Notes under the pieces: model-generated
The model's input: the letters and a program-made list of their open reading frames with translations, nothing else
What the model was told of the DNA's origin: nothing
The model's database searches: none
Source: a virus
Length of the DNA stretch: 35,097 bases
IMG/VR virus record: IMGVR_UViG_3300010970_000021
Span: 1-35,097 of that record
Direction: 5' to 3' (one strand)
Made by a program: the position numbers and the translations under genes
In this document: positions 1 through 8,513 of the stretch, in pieces
Layout: every line of letters starts with the position of its first letter
Position numbering within the stretch: position 1 is the first letter of the stretch

Positions 1-42
1 TACATCAACTAAATGACTGCGATCTTCCACTTTTACGGAGGT

Positions 43-88
43 TGCAAACTCCCGCAAACTAAGTTCAAATGCGGGGGGTTAACAAAAA
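43..88. repeat. 46-bp terminal direct repeat, left copy
   Basis: This 46-bp stretch is identical to the last 46 bases of the window (35052-35097). It contains the heptamer GCAAACT twice (44-50 and 54-60) and a G-run, TGCGGGGGGTTAAC (70-83), that stands out in an AT-rich spacer. The copies imply that the contig closes on itself, or that the virion DNA has redundant or cohesive ends. The 42 bases before the left copy do not match the bases before the right copy, so this is not a simple wrap of the whole end. The place, between an HNH gene and the small terminase gene, is the usual one for cos. Confidence 0.85.
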
Positions 89-133
89 AGGTATGATTCA
101 AAAAAAGGGAATTCCCTAGACGCAAGGAAAAAA
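43..133. other. candidate cos / terminase recognition region
   Basis: This non-coding stretch in front of the small terminase gene holds the doubled GCAAACT, the G-run TGCGGGGGGTTAAC and a perfect 12-bp palindrome AGGGAATTCCCT (107-118). In lambdoid and HK97-like phages cos lies just upstream of the terminase genes, and in HK97 an HNH protein encoded next to cos is needed for cos cutting. The flanking genes here fit that layout. The cleavage position and overhang cannot be read from the sequence. A headful (pac) mechanism is the alternative. Confidence 0.45.
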
Positions 134-595
134 ATGGTTAACAGACTTCCAGCCGAACTGCATTTGGTTCATGGGACAAAATCCGCGCATAAAGGCGGTG
201 CGCTTCCAGACAATGTGCGCAAACGTGTGCCAAAAGCTGAATGGCTAGACAATCCAGACGCATGGAACAAAGATGCGTTTATTACCGAAACATCTGATTT
301 TTTGTGGGAAACCTACGGCATTGGTTCAGACCAAGATAAACACGTTTTGGCGGCTTTGGCTAACCAGATGGATATTTACATCAGGTGCATGAAAGGCGTG
401 GCTAAGGGCGGCATCATTACGCAATTTAATAATGGCGCAACTGTTGGGTTGAATCCTTTTCTGACTGCTGGCGACAAAGCGTTAAGTCGGGCAATTGTGT
501 TGATGAACGAATTGGGGTTAACGCCAAGAGGTCGATTGGCGACCAATAAGCAAGAGGGCGGGAAATACTCCAAGTTGCTTGCCGGACCACAATGA
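134..595 (+). CDS. terS: terminase small subunit (P27-like)
   Basis: A 153-residue protein, preceded by the purine-rich ribosome site AAGGAAAAAA, immediately upstream of and overlapping the large terminase gene (4-bp ATGA overlap). The N-terminal region has the basic, proline-containing stretch seen in P27-family small terminases. The middle is helical and the C-terminus carries the LGLTPRGRLA element common to that family. Small terminases bind the packaging site and hand DNA to the large subunit. Assignment rests on size, position and the C-terminal motif; no catalytic residues are expected. Confidence 0.8.
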   Translation: MVNRLPAELHLVHGTKSAHKGGALPDNVRKRVPKAEWLDNPDAWNKDAFITETSDFLWETYGIGSDQDKHVLAALANQMDIYIRCMKGVAKGGIITQFNNGATVGLNPFLTAGDKALSRAIVLMNELGLTPRGRLATNKQEGGKYSKLLAGPQ

Positions 596-2253
596 ACTAT
601 GAAGATGGCATCATGTATGCCGTGGATGTTGCTAAAGGCAGAATTCCAGTTTGCCGCAATGTTCGGTTAGCTTGTCAGCGGTTTTTAAACCAATTGGAAG
701 ATCGTGCGTGGGCGTATGAATTCCATGTTGGGTATGTTGAGCATTTTCTGGAATTTGCTTCTACGCTGATGCATACAAAGGGTCCGGACGCGGGTCGTGC
801 GCTAATTCTTGAACCATTTCAGATATTTATTATCTGCGCCATATATGGCTTCAGAAGTAAAAAAGACCCATTGTTCCGCATGGTCACAGACGTTATCGTC
901 TTCATTCCGCGCAAGGCAGGAAAGTCCACGCTGACAGCCGCAATTGCTTTGTATGAGTTGAACTGGGGCGAAGCTGGCGCAGAGGTTTACACCTTAGCAA
1001 CCACACGCGAGCAAGCATCAATTGTGTTTGATGCCGCCAAAGGCTTTGTGGAAAATATGCCGCATGATGTTGCACAGCTTTACACAGTGCATAGAAACCA
1101 GATTAACAAGACAGGCGACAGTCAAACCAAATTCAAAGCGTTAAGTCGGGACACAAAAAAGTCTGGCGATGGCATGAACCCATCTTGCGCCATCATTGAC
1201 GAAGCCGCGCAAATTGTGGACAGAAACGCCATTGAGGTTTTGCACTCAGGCATGGTTGCTCGGAAAAACCCATTGCGTATATACATCACAACGGCATCGT
1301 TTACAAAAGACACTAAGTTTTTTGAAGATATGCAAATGCTTGAAAATATGCTGACAGGCGAAGCAACAGACAATCCGCGCTGGTTTGGTTTGCTGTATAG
1401 CTTGGATGTTGGCGATGATTGGCGCGATGCAAAGACTTGGGCAAAGGCAAACCCAATGCACGGCATCAGCGTCTATGAAGAAGCTATTGCCGAACGCGCA
1501 GAACAGGCAAAGCACAAGCCAGCCGCGCTAAATGAATTTCTTTGCAAAACACTTAACATTTATGTAAGCGCAAACTCCGCTTGGCTTGATCGCGCATATT
1601 GGGATGATGACCGCGCATTAATAAAAACTGAACGCGAACCCGAATCGGTTTATATTGGTTTTGACTTGGCGGCAACTCGTGACTTGAATGCGGTCTGTAC
1701 GCTAAAGCGTTTTGCTGATGATGACTATGAAGCGGAATTTAAATTTTTCCTGCCAGAAGATGGGTTGGAACTTATACCCAAACATTACAGCGATATTTTT
1801 CGTGTGGCAGTTAACTCAGGCATTTTGCACATCACCGAGGGCAATGTGATGGATGACCGTGAAATTAGCGATTACATCATCCAGCAAGCGTCTAAATATG
1901 ATGTTAAGGAAATTGGCTTTGATGCCTACAATGCCGCAAGCCTTGTAGCTCGATTGCATGATGCTGGATTGCCTGTTAAAAAAGTCGGACAAGGTATGGC
2001 GGTGTTAAGTAACCCAAGCAAACACCTTGAAAAGTTAATTATGAATTATGGTGTTAAGCACAATGGCAATCCATTTGTTGGCTGGCAACTTGGTAATTGC
2101 GAAGTGTATACAGATGTGAATGGAAATGTTAAAGTGCGAAAAAATGAAAATGATAAAAGCGCAAAGGTTGACGGCATTGTGTCTTTAATCATTGCAATGC
2201 ACTGCTCGCTGGATAATCCGACAATGAGTGGTTTTGGTTTCCGCACTTTTTAA
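592..2253 (+). CDS. terL: terminase large subunit
   Basis: A 553-residue ATPase-nuclease that cuts concatemeric DNA and pumps it into the prohead. The N-terminal ATPase has a Walker A-like RKAGKST (about residues 107-113) and a Walker B CAIIDE with the catalytic glutamate at about residue 204. The C-terminal RNase H-like nuclease begins with YIGFDLAATRDL (about residue 355), whose aspartate is the first metal ligand, and a second acidic site lies in KEIGFDAYNAA. Length and order match Terminase_1 proteins of the HK97/lambda-like siphophages. It overlaps TerS by ATGA and is followed after 9 bases by the portal gene. Confidence is high. Confidence 0.96.
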   Translation: MNYEDGIMYAVDVAKGRIPVCRNVRLACQRFLNQLEDRAWAYEFHVGYVEHFLEFASTLMHTKGPDAGRALILEPFQIFIICAIYGFRSKKDPLFRMVTDVIVFIPRKAGKSTLTAAIALYELNWGEAGAEVYTLATTREQASIVFDAAKGFVENMPHDVAQLYTVHRNQINKTGDSQTKFKALSRDTKKSGDGMNPSCAIIDEAAQIVDRNAIEVLHSGMVARKNPLRIYITTASFTKDTKFFEDMQMLENMLTGEATDNPRWFGLLYSLDVGDDWRDAKTWAKANPMHGISVYEEAIAERAEQAKHKPAALNEFLCKTLNIYVSANSAWLDRAYWDDDRALIKTEREPESVYIGFDLAATRDLNAVCTLKRFADDDYEAEFKFFLPEDGLELIPKHYSDIFRVAVNSGILHITEGNVMDDREISDYIIQQASKYDVKEIGFDAYNAASLVARLHDAGLPVKKVGQGMAVLSNPSKHLEKLIMNYGVKHNGNPFVGWQLGNCEVYTDVNGNVKVRKNENDKSAKVDGIVSLIIAMHCSLDNPTMSGFGFRTF

Positions 2254-2262
2254 AGGTGAAGC

Positions 2263-3657
2263 ATGGGAATTTTTGATAAATTCGTAGGCAAAGGTAAGAA
2301 TTCCAAAGAATCAAATAATTTATTTGGACAAACTGCGCTTGGCAACAATATTGTTTATCAGGGAAATAATAAGAATCCGACAGTAAACACACAGATTCTT
2401 TATGTCACTACTGGCAGTACAACCAATGCTGGTCGCCCTGTTGATACGTCAATGCTTACGCGCAACAGCACTGTTATGTCGTGTGTTGCGGTTAAAGCGC
2501 GAGCAATATCGCAACTGCCAATCAAAATTATGGCGTTGGGCGAAGATGGCAAATATATCAACGCATTGACTGACCCTAATGTGGGTGCGCGTGACAAAAT
2601 CAAAGCCAAACAAGTTTATAACTTGTTGAACACACCAAACAATTTCCAAAGCCAATATGAATTTTGGTATCAGTGGATGATGTGGCATGAGTTACTTGGC
2701 GAAGCATTTACGCTGTGGTGGAGAAAAGACCAAGCCGACCCAATGCAAACGCCATTGGAAATGTATGAGTTGGACAGCACTTTGATTGCGGTCACAATTA
2801 CGCCTACACGCTACCCAAGCTATCGCCTGTCTACGCCTAGTTATGGTTTCAACAAAGACGAACCACTTGCCGCGCATCAGGTCATGCACTGCAAGGATAT
2901 GGCGTGGCAAGGTTCAGCGGGTTTTAACAAAGGCATTTTGGCGGCTGAATTGGTGGGCTTAGATCAAGACATTGACCTGTATGCCAATTACGTCATGCTG
3001 AATGGCGCAAAACCAAGCGGAATGTTTATCACTGACAATGTGATTCCTGATGCCAAATATAAAGAAATTGCCGCGCGATTAAAAGAAGCGTGGTCAAGCA
3101 TGGTTGGTAGTCAGCAAACGGACAAAAGCAAGCCCGGTCAAGGTATGTTGCTAGACCAAGGCATGAAGTACGAACCGCTGAAAATGTTAAGTTTGCAAGA
3201 CACAGATTTGGCAAATCTGAAGATGCAGACCATGAAACGCATTTGCGGTTTGTATGGCGTACCGCCAGCGATGCTACACATTGGCGACCAGAAATATAAC
3301 AATACCCAAACCATGCTGGATGAGTTTTACAAATCCACTATGTACCCGATTATTGTTAATGTCCAACAGAAATTGAAAGCATCACTGTTCAAAGGCTATC
3401 CCAATTTGTGCGTGGAATTTGACACGCAAGATTTCTTAAAAGGCGCACCGCTTGACCAGATGAATTACGTTGTGGCTGGTGTTAACGCTGGAATCATGAC
3501 ACCAAATGAGGGTCGGGAATATCTAGGCAAAGCTAATATTGAGGGTGCAGATGAATTGCAAAGCTCAAAAAAAGCAGAACCAATTAGCGGTTCAAGCCCA
3601 CAAGACACTGGCGGTGGTGGCGGCAATCAGACCAAAAAAATGAACATTGGAAAATAA
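2263..3657 (+). CDS. portal protein (HK97 family)
   Basis: A 464-residue portal protein, which forms the dodecameric ring at the head vertex through which DNA passes. It begins after AAAGGTGAAGC. The sequence has the family pattern: an early helical segment with TVMSCVAVKARAISQLP, a central wing with DKSKPGQGMLLDQGMKY, and the conserved ICGLYGVPPAMLH followed by a long C-terminal stem. The last 25 residues are low-complexity and glycine-rich (GGGGG). Position between TerL and the prohead protease is the standard HK97 order. Confidence 0.95.
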   Translation: MGIFDKFVGKGKNSKESNNLFGQTALGNNIVYQGNNKNPTVNTQILYVTTGSTTNAGRPVDTSMLTRNSTVMSCVAVKARAISQLPIKIMALGEDGKYINALTDPNVGARDKIKAKQVYNLLNTPNNFQSQYEFWYQWMMWHELLGEAFTLWWRKDQADPMQTPLEMYELDSTLIAVTITPTRYPSYRLSTPSYGFNKDEPLAAHQVMHCKDMAWQGSAGFNKGILAAELVGLDQDIDLYANYVMLNGAKPSGMFITDNVIPDAKYKEIAARLKEAWSSMVGSQQTDKSKPGQGMLLDQGMKYEPLKMLSLQDTDLANLKMQTMKRICGLYGVPPAMLHIGDQKYNNTQTMLDEFYKSTMYPIIVNVQQKLKASLFKGYPNLCVEFDTQDFLKGAPLDQMNYVVAGVNAGIMTPNEGREYLGKANIEGADELQSSKKAEPISGSSPQDTGGGGGNQTKKMNIGK

Positions 3658-3658
3658 A

Positions 3659-3871
3659 ATGACTACCATTTTTAAAAAAGTGGTAGCATATTTGCAAGAT
3701 TACAAACCGCATGGGAAACCTTTAAGAGGTAGACCGCCCAAAACAATACAAGACATTGACCGAACTAAAGTCGATGAGGTAATTCATGACAAAAAACTTG
3801 ATGATGGTTTGCGAAGCGAAACTGGTAACAGAAGCACAGGACGCAAACAAAGAACCAACTGGCAAGATTGA
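3659..3871 (+). CDS. small basic protein with AT-hook-like motif, overlapping the protease gene
   Basis: A possible 70-residue protein filling the 128-bp gap between the portal and protease genes and then overlapping the protease gene by 86 bases in another frame. It has a short AT-hook-like core RGRPPK near residue 24, followed by a charged region that ends in basic residues. The ribosome site is weak (TGGAAAATAAA). The half before 3786 is unlikely to be idle in such a compact genome, while the overlapped tail may just follow from the protease sequence. I do not recognise the family. A non-coding spacer is the alternative. Confidence 0.45.
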   Translation: MTTIFKKVVAYLQDYKPHGKPLRGRPPKTIQDIDRTKVDEVIHDKKLDDGLRSETGNRSTGRKQRTNWQD

Positions 3872-4589
3872 AGCGCGTGTAACTACTTGGGGTGCGCGTG
3901 AGGGCGCAGATGGTCGCAAGTTCAATTATCAGCCTGAGGGCTTTATGGATTGGGCAAAAACATTTAGCGCAGAGGGTAAACCACTGCCAATGTTTTTAAA
4001 TCATGCCGCTGATTCAATGCCTGTTGGTGAATGGCATAGTTTTGAGTTTGACGATGAGGGTATGACTGCATCAGGTCGCCTTTACATGAATACCAGTGCT
4101 GGTTCTGATTTATATCAAATCATGACTGAATCGCCAATGATGTTTGGCGGTGTTTCTGTTGGCGCATACGCTGAAGAATATCAATGGGTCAAAGAAGATG
4201 GCACACCAATGACTGTTGGTAGTGATGACCCTTATGAAGATGGATATTTCCAAATCACCAAAGGCGGCTTGCGTGAAGTTAGCGTGGTGATGTATCCAAA
4301 CAATCCACAAGCAGAAGTTTCTAAGCTGGAATATTTCCGTGAAGATGGTTCTGCTAATTTAAAGAATTTGGAAAAGGCTTTGCGCGAAGCAGGGATTTCC
4401 AAAAAAGATGCGGTCACTTCCGCATCTGTCTTCAAAAAGGTTTTGGAATTGCGTGAAGTAATCCAAGCCCCGATTGAAAATGCGCCACAACAGAGTGAAT
4501 CCGATGTGGATGTGACCGAAGATGCCATACTTAAAGCACTTGAAATGCGCGAGTTGGCAAAAACTCTAGATAAACGACTGAAAGGTTAA
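3786..4589 (+). CDS. prohead protease (HK97 family, S78)
   Basis: A 267-residue serine protease that cleaves the scaffold-like part of the capsid protein during head maturation. The fold signature is visible: a beta-rich N-terminus (KIEARVTTWG), the histidine in MFLNHAADSMPVG (His73), and the catalytic serine in FGGVSVGAYAE (Ser124), then LREVSVVMYPNNP. The start at 3786 has GAGGTAATTC upstream. The C-terminal 70 residues are acidic and helical and may act in scaffolding or targeting. It is followed by the first capsid gene after two bases. Confidence 0.92.
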   Translation: MTKNLMMVCEAKLVTEAQDANKEPTGKIEARVTTWGAREGADGRKFNYQPEGFMDWAKTFSAEGKPLPMFLNHAADSMPVGEWHSFEFDDEGMTASGRLYMNTSAGSDLYQIMTESPMMFGGVSVGAYAEEYQWVKEDGTPMTVGSDDPYEDGYFQITKGGLREVSVVMYPNNPQAEVSKLEYFREDGSANLKNLEKALREAGISKKDAVTSASVFKKVLELREVIQAPIENAPQQSESDVDVTEDAILKALEMRELAKTLDKRLKG

Positions 4590-4591
4590 TC

Positions 4592-5941
4592 ATGTCCAAA
4601 GAAATCATTGAGAAGCTGGACGCTATCGAAGCTAAACAAATCGAAGCAGTGTCAGCAGTAGAAGCAAAAATTCCCGAAGCAATTGCCGCTGTGCAAGCTG
4701 AGATGGCTGAGAAATTCTCTGCTTTTGAAGCTAAATTGGCGACTGTGCAAGCACCAGCAATCATTCGCGCACCCCACAAAACTGTTCGCGGTGATGTGAA
4801 TCGTGCAGTGAAAGAGCAAATTGCAAATTACTACAAAGCTGGTCGTTCAGTTGAAAAAGAACTGAAGATGTTTGAAGATGAAAGCCAGTATGACGCATAC
4901 TTGCAAGAAGCCTCTGCATTGACCGCTGGCGGTAACAATCAAGGTGGTCGTACAGGCTATGACCCTGTGTTTGTTGCTCTGCGTTTGGCTAACCCTTTGC
5001 GCGGTCTGTCACGCACTGTGGCGACTGATGGTTCTTCTTATCAGTTCAGAGTGAAAACGGGCAACGCCGGTGCCGCTTGGGGCTACACCATTCAGAACAA
5101 TGGTTCAACCACCACTGAAGACACTTCAATTTGGCAATTAGTTTTGCAAGATTTGAACGTGCAATTCCCGATTCGTACTGCGGCTTTGGATGACATTGAT
5201 GGTTTGGAAGGCAATGTGGTTGACGATATGTTGGCAGAATTCGCACAAAGCGAGGCACTTTCAGCAATCCAAAATAATGACCAAGCCGCACAATCTGGAA
5301 CTAACCCCTACGGTGGAACGAACGGACTCCGGGGTTTAGACCAGTACGCTGGTGCAAATGCTACCTACGCTGGCGGTACATCATCAACAGCGGCTTTGGG
5401 TTCAAGCGGCACAGGTTCAACAAGTGGCTTGCACAGCTTGGCTACCTATGACCAATTGACCTCTAACGCAAACACTGTTGGCGCAAACGCTATCCAGTAC
5501 AAAGACGTTATCAATTTGATGTACGCTTTGCCACAACAATACTGGACACCAAACGCCAAGTTCATGGTCAATCCAATTCTGGCTCAAGCAATTCGTGGTC
5601 TGCAAGACACCAATGGTCGCCCAATCTTCAATTCAATGGAATCATTGAACCCAGATGGCATCATCGGTCAATTGTTGGGCTTTGATGTTGTGATGAACAA
5701 ATATTTGGACAACCCATCACAAGCTACAACTGGTTCTGCTGGTACTAACAGCCTGTATCCAATGTACTTTGCTGACTGGTCACGTTTCCACACAATCGTT
5801 GATCGTTTGAACATGGTTATGCGTAGATATGACCAGACTGCGCCCGGCTTCATCACTTTCTATGGTGAGAAACGCTTGGCTACATCAGTTCGCGACCCTA
5901 ACGCTGGTGTGCGTTATCGTTCAACTGGAACAGCAACCTAA
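4592..5941 (+). CDS. major capsid protein (HK97 fold), first paralogue
   Basis: A 449-residue HK97-type capsid protein. Residues 1-50 are a charged, alanine- and glutamate-rich coiled coil (repeats of the EAKxxEA type), the usual delta domain that acts as an internal scaffold and is removed by the protease. The body begins near the shared block ASALTAGGNNQGGRTGYDP and ends with TAPGFITFYGEKRLATSVRDP, typical of the family. An intrinsic terminator follows at 5952-5981, and a second, shorter paralogue lies beyond it. This copy is the likely main shell protein because it carries the delta domain and lies before the terminator. Confidence 0.93.
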   Translation: MSKEIIEKLDAIEAKQIEAVSAVEAKIPEAIAAVQAEMAEKFSAFEAKLATVQAPAIIRAPHKTVRGDVNRAVKEQIANYYKAGRSVEKELKMFEDESQYDAYLQEASALTAGGNNQGGRTGYDPVFVALRLANPLRGLSRTVATDGSSYQFRVKTGNAGAAWGYTIQNNGSTTTEDTSIWQLVLQDLNVQFPIRTAALDDIDGLEGNVVDDMLAEFAQSEALSAIQNNDQAAQSGTNPYGGTNGLRGLDQYAGANATYAGGTSSTAALGSSGTGSTSGLHSLATYDQLTSNANTVGANAIQYKDVINLMYALPQQYWTPNAKFMVNPILAQAIRGLQDTNGRPIFNSMESLNPDGIIGQLLGFDVVMNKYLDNPSQATTGSAGTNSLYPMYFADWSRFHTIVDRLNMVMRRYDQTAPGFITFYGEKRLATSVRDPNAGVRYRSTGTAT

Positions 5942-5951
5942 TAGTTGCCTT

Positions 5952-5981
5952 GGGTGGGGGAGAAATCCTCCACCCTTTTTT
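5952..5981 (+). terminator. intrinsic terminator between the two capsid genes
   Basis: A 10-bp stem (5952-5961 with 5966-5975, one G-T wobble) closed by a GAAA tetraloop and followed directly by six T (5976-5981). It starts 10 bases after the stop of the first capsid gene. It argues that translation of the second capsid starts at the ATG at 6005 and not at the in-frame TTG at 5945, which would read through the hairpin. Partial readthrough would let the operon continue at a lower level. Confidence 0.88.
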
Positions 5982-6004
5982 CAGCAACCTTTTTTGGAAT
6001 CACC

Positions 6005-7036
6005 ATGAGCATCACTGAACGAATCCTGACAGGCATTAAACAAACACTGGAAACAGGCGATCAAGTCAAAATTGATTTGCGCGAAGCCTCTGCAATCACA
6101 GGTTCGGGCAACAATGTTGGTGGTCGTACATTATTTGATGACGCATTTGCGGCTTTGCGTTTTGCAAATCCTTTGCGTCAAGTAGCAAGACAAGTAAAAC
6201 GCGATGGACAAAGCGCGGTGCAATTCGTTGCCAAGACAGGTAACGCAACTACACAGGCAAACCCTTGGGGTTACACGTTCACGCCTGACAGCGGAACACC
6301 CAACACAAACACAAGCATTTGGCAATTGCCTACTCGCGTGATTACGGCTCAATTGCCTATCCGCAGTGCGGTGTTGTCTGATGTAAATTATTTAGATGAA
6401 ACATTGGTTCAAGATTTGTTTCAAGAATTTGGTGCTCAAGAAGCCAATTCAATGATTATCAACAATGACCAATCAGGCTCTACAACCACTACCACTGGTG
6501 GCGTAGATGGTCTGCGTGGTTTAAATATGTATACCAGCGCGGCATCTTCTGCTTTTGGCACAAGTGGCACAGCAATTACAAACGGCATTCATAGCATTGC
6601 GACTGTAAGTCAAGCTGGTGCGGCTGTTGCTTATACTGACATTACCGACATGGCAAGATTGTTTCCTGCTCAATATTGGACGTTGCCCGGCACAGCGTGG
6701 ATGATGCACCCACAGACCATTCATGAATTGCGTAACTTGGGTGGTGCAAATGCAATCAAACAATTTGCCGAAGTTGGCGATGGTGATGGCGGTGCAGTAA
6801 CGCATATCTTTGGTTTCCCTGTGATTCCTAATCCATACATGGAAACCACAGGCGCAGGAAAGTTCAACATTTATTTGGCGAACTGGACAAACTTTGTGAC
6901 CATTGCTGATGTGGAAGAAATGAACGTGCAAGCGTTTGAACAAACCACGCCCGGCTTCATTACCCTGTACGCAGAGAAACGATTGGTTTCTACTGTGCGT
7001 GATCCCTTTGCTGGCATCCGCTTGGTTGGTGTCTAA
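6005..7036 (+). CDS. second HK97-fold capsid paralogue without delta domain
   Basis: A 343-residue protein clearly related to the 449-residue capsid protein: shared blocks include EASAITGSGNNVGGRTLFDD, RFANPLRQVARQV, the IWQLP/QLPIRSAVL region, GVDGLRGLNMY and TTPGFITLYAEKRLVSTVRDP. It lacks the long N-terminal coiled coil. The ATG at 6005 is chosen because the upstream in-frame TTG lies before a strong terminator; a GGAATCACC site precedes the ATG. It could form special positions of the shell such as vertices, be a decoration or minor capsid protein, or be a duplicated spare. Expression is probably lower because of the terminator. Confidence 0.85.
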   Translation: MSITERILTGIKQTLETGDQVKIDLREASAITGSGNNVGGRTLFDDAFAALRFANPLRQVARQVKRDGQSAVQFVAKTGNATTQANPWGYTFTPDSGTPNTNTSIWQLPTRVITAQLPIRSAVLSDVNYLDETLVQDLFQEFGAQEANSMIINNDQSGSTTTTTGGVDGLRGLNMYTSAASSAFGTSGTAITNGIHSIATVSQAGAAVAYTDITDMARLFPAQYWTLPGTAWMMHPQTIHELRNLGGANAIKQFAEVGDGDGGAVTHIFGFPVIPNPYMETTGAGKFNIYLANWTNFVTIADVEEMNVQAFEQTTPGFITLYAEKRLVSTVRDPFAGIRLVGV

Positions 7037-7038
7037 CC

Positions 7039-7707
7039 ATGTCTGTTGACCAACTTGGCTATTTAAACATTGGTGCGCCAACCCGCAATCCGTTCAATTA
7101 CGAAAAGATTGAGCAGATTGCGCGGGACAACACCACCGCATGGTTAACGCTGTCTGAAATACGCCAACAGCTTAATTTGTTTGATGACACAAGTCAGGAC
7201 ACCTATCTAAGCAGTTTGGAATTGGCAACCCGCCAAGCCATTGAAGATTATTTGGGCATGAGTATTTTTGCCACAAGCTATCGCGTTTATTACAACTCTG
7301 CAAGTTTGTATGGAACGCCTTTGTCTTTGGATTTGCCAGAGGTATCGCAGAATAATTCAACACCAGCAAGTGGCGTGACCATCACAAATGTGAAGTATTG
7401 GAATGATGCAACACCGCCTGTTTTAACGACTGTTGACCCTGCGACATACTACTACGACAACTCAGGCAATAAAGTGGTCTTGCAGACGCTACCAAGTGAT
7501 TTGAACAGCAATATGACCAGCCCTGTCTATTGCGAATATGTTTCACCAGCTAACCCTGTGGCGGCATATCTTGTCATCAAACAAGCTGGATTGTTGTTGT
7601 TTACTCACCTGTATAACAATCGCAGTGATACGACCGATGGAAACTCCAAACCAATTCCTTTTGGCGTGGCGACTTTGTTGCGACCATATAAGCCATTGGT
7701 GATGTGA
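7039..7707 (+). CDS. head-tail connector (HK97 gp6-like)
   Basis: A 222-residue protein just downstream of the capsid genes. The N-terminal helical part (WLTLSEIRQQLNLFDD, then LELATRQAIEDYLGMSI) is the standard start of gp6-like connectors that dock below the portal ring. The C-terminal part (AYLVIKQAGLLLFTHLYNNR) is the conserved second helical bundle seen in these proteins. A serine- and threonine-rich beta insertion lies between. It forms the first ring of the head-tail joint. The next connector gene starts two bases later. Confidence 0.82.
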   Translation: MSVDQLGYLNIGAPTRNPFNYEKIEQIARDNTTAWLTLSEIRQQLNLFDDTSQDTYLSSLELATRQAIEDYLGMSIFATSYRVYYNSASLYGTPLSLDLPEVSQNNSTPASGVTITNVKYWNDATPPVLTTVDPATYYYDNSGNKVVLQTLPSDLNSNMTSPVYCEYVSPANPVAAYLVIKQAGLLLFTHLYNNRSDTTDGNSKPIPFGVATLLRPYKPLVM

Positions 7708-7708
7708 C

Positions 7709-8053
7709 ATGGGAATCGCACGTTTTGAAAACATTGCGGTTAACACATTGTCGTTTGGTAAAAGTGACTTTGGCGAACAAAGCACAACCCAGACACTGTG
7801 GTTTAACACTCGCGCAAGAGTTCATTCCGTGGCAAATCATGTCAAGATTGCAGACAAATATCGCGTGTATTCGGACATTGTGCAAATGACGCTTAACTAC
7901 ACGCCAAATTTGAAAACCATTATTGACAATCAAAATGCCTATTCAATAACTTGGCGCGGTTTTGATTGGCGAATTGACAATGTGCGTGAAGCAGATGACC
8001 GCATGACCGCTATGTTGATGTGTGTACGCAATGACCCTGTGGTGGCAGTCTAA
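7709..8053 (+). CDS. head-tail joining protein (head closure)
   Basis: A 114-residue, beta-rich protein in the position of SPP1 gp16 / HK97 gp7 head-closure proteins. The C-terminus, with FDWRIDNVREADDRMTAMLM, matches the usual pattern of the Phage_H_T_join family, where IDNVREAD-type motifs follow a strand-rich core. It overlaps the next gene by one base (TAATG). Two other readings in this stretch are out-of-frame shadows. Confidence 0.75.
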   Translation: MGIARFENIAVNTLSFGKSDFGEQSTTQTLWFNTRARVHSVANHVKIADKYRVYSDIVQMTLNYTPNLKTIIDNQNAYSITWRGFDWRIDNVREADDRMTAMLMCVRNDPVVAV

Positions 8054-8472
8054 TGGCAACACAACAGAATCCAGTTCAATACGCCAAGGCGATTCAGTAT
8101 CAATTGCAAAGCATTGTTACGCCTGTGCCTGTGTATGCAACTTTTAACCGAAACTTTGCCATTGAACCAAAGTTTATAACTTGGATGTTAAGAAATGTTC
8201 ACCAAGAAGTTTTTACTGGACAAAGCCAAAGCAACAAAAGCATTGATCGCCCAGTTTTTCAAATCAGTATTTTCACGCAAGTCATAGAAGATGGTTTCAC
8301 AATTTCCAATCAAATACTACAATCCTTGCATGGATACAGTGGTTTGTTTGGCGGTTCAACCAATGGCTTTTGGATTGCCAAGGCAGATGTGCAATGGCTT
8401 TACAACAGTTATGACAATGAAGACAAATTGGGTCAAGTCTTTTTAGATTGCACCCTTGACATTCCAACATGA
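8053..8472 (+). CDS. probable tail terminator / completion protein
   Basis: A 139-residue protein between the head-closure protein and the tail-tube genes, where siphophages encode the tail terminator (lambda gpU, HK97 gp10/gp17-type). It starts with a helix (NPVQYAKAIQYQLQSIV), then has strand-rich sequence with RPVFQISIFT, as in DUF3168-like terminators. It would cap the tail at its final length and bind the head connector. Assignment is mostly by position and size. Confidence 0.6.
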   Translation: MATQQNPVQYAKAIQYQLQSIVTPVPVYATFNRNFAIEPKFITWMLRNVHQEVFTGQSQSNKSIDRPVFQISIFTQVIEDGFTISNQILQSLHGYSGLFGGSTNGFWIAKADVQWLYNSYDNEDKLGQVFLDCTLDIPT

Positions 8473-8513
8473 AAAAATAATACAAGTTCAGCAATCAATC
8501 GAAAGGGAACGAA

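Noticed and set aside
5945-6004. TTG start that would extend the second capsid protein by 20 residues
   Set aside because: The extension consists of a terminator hairpin and T-run, and the protein aligns with its paralogue only from the ATG onward.
6521-7081. 186-residue open frame on the minus strand inside the second capsid gene
   Set aside because: It is antisense to a clearly conserved capsid protein, has no ribosome site and reads as composition-driven sequence rich in cysteine and histidine.
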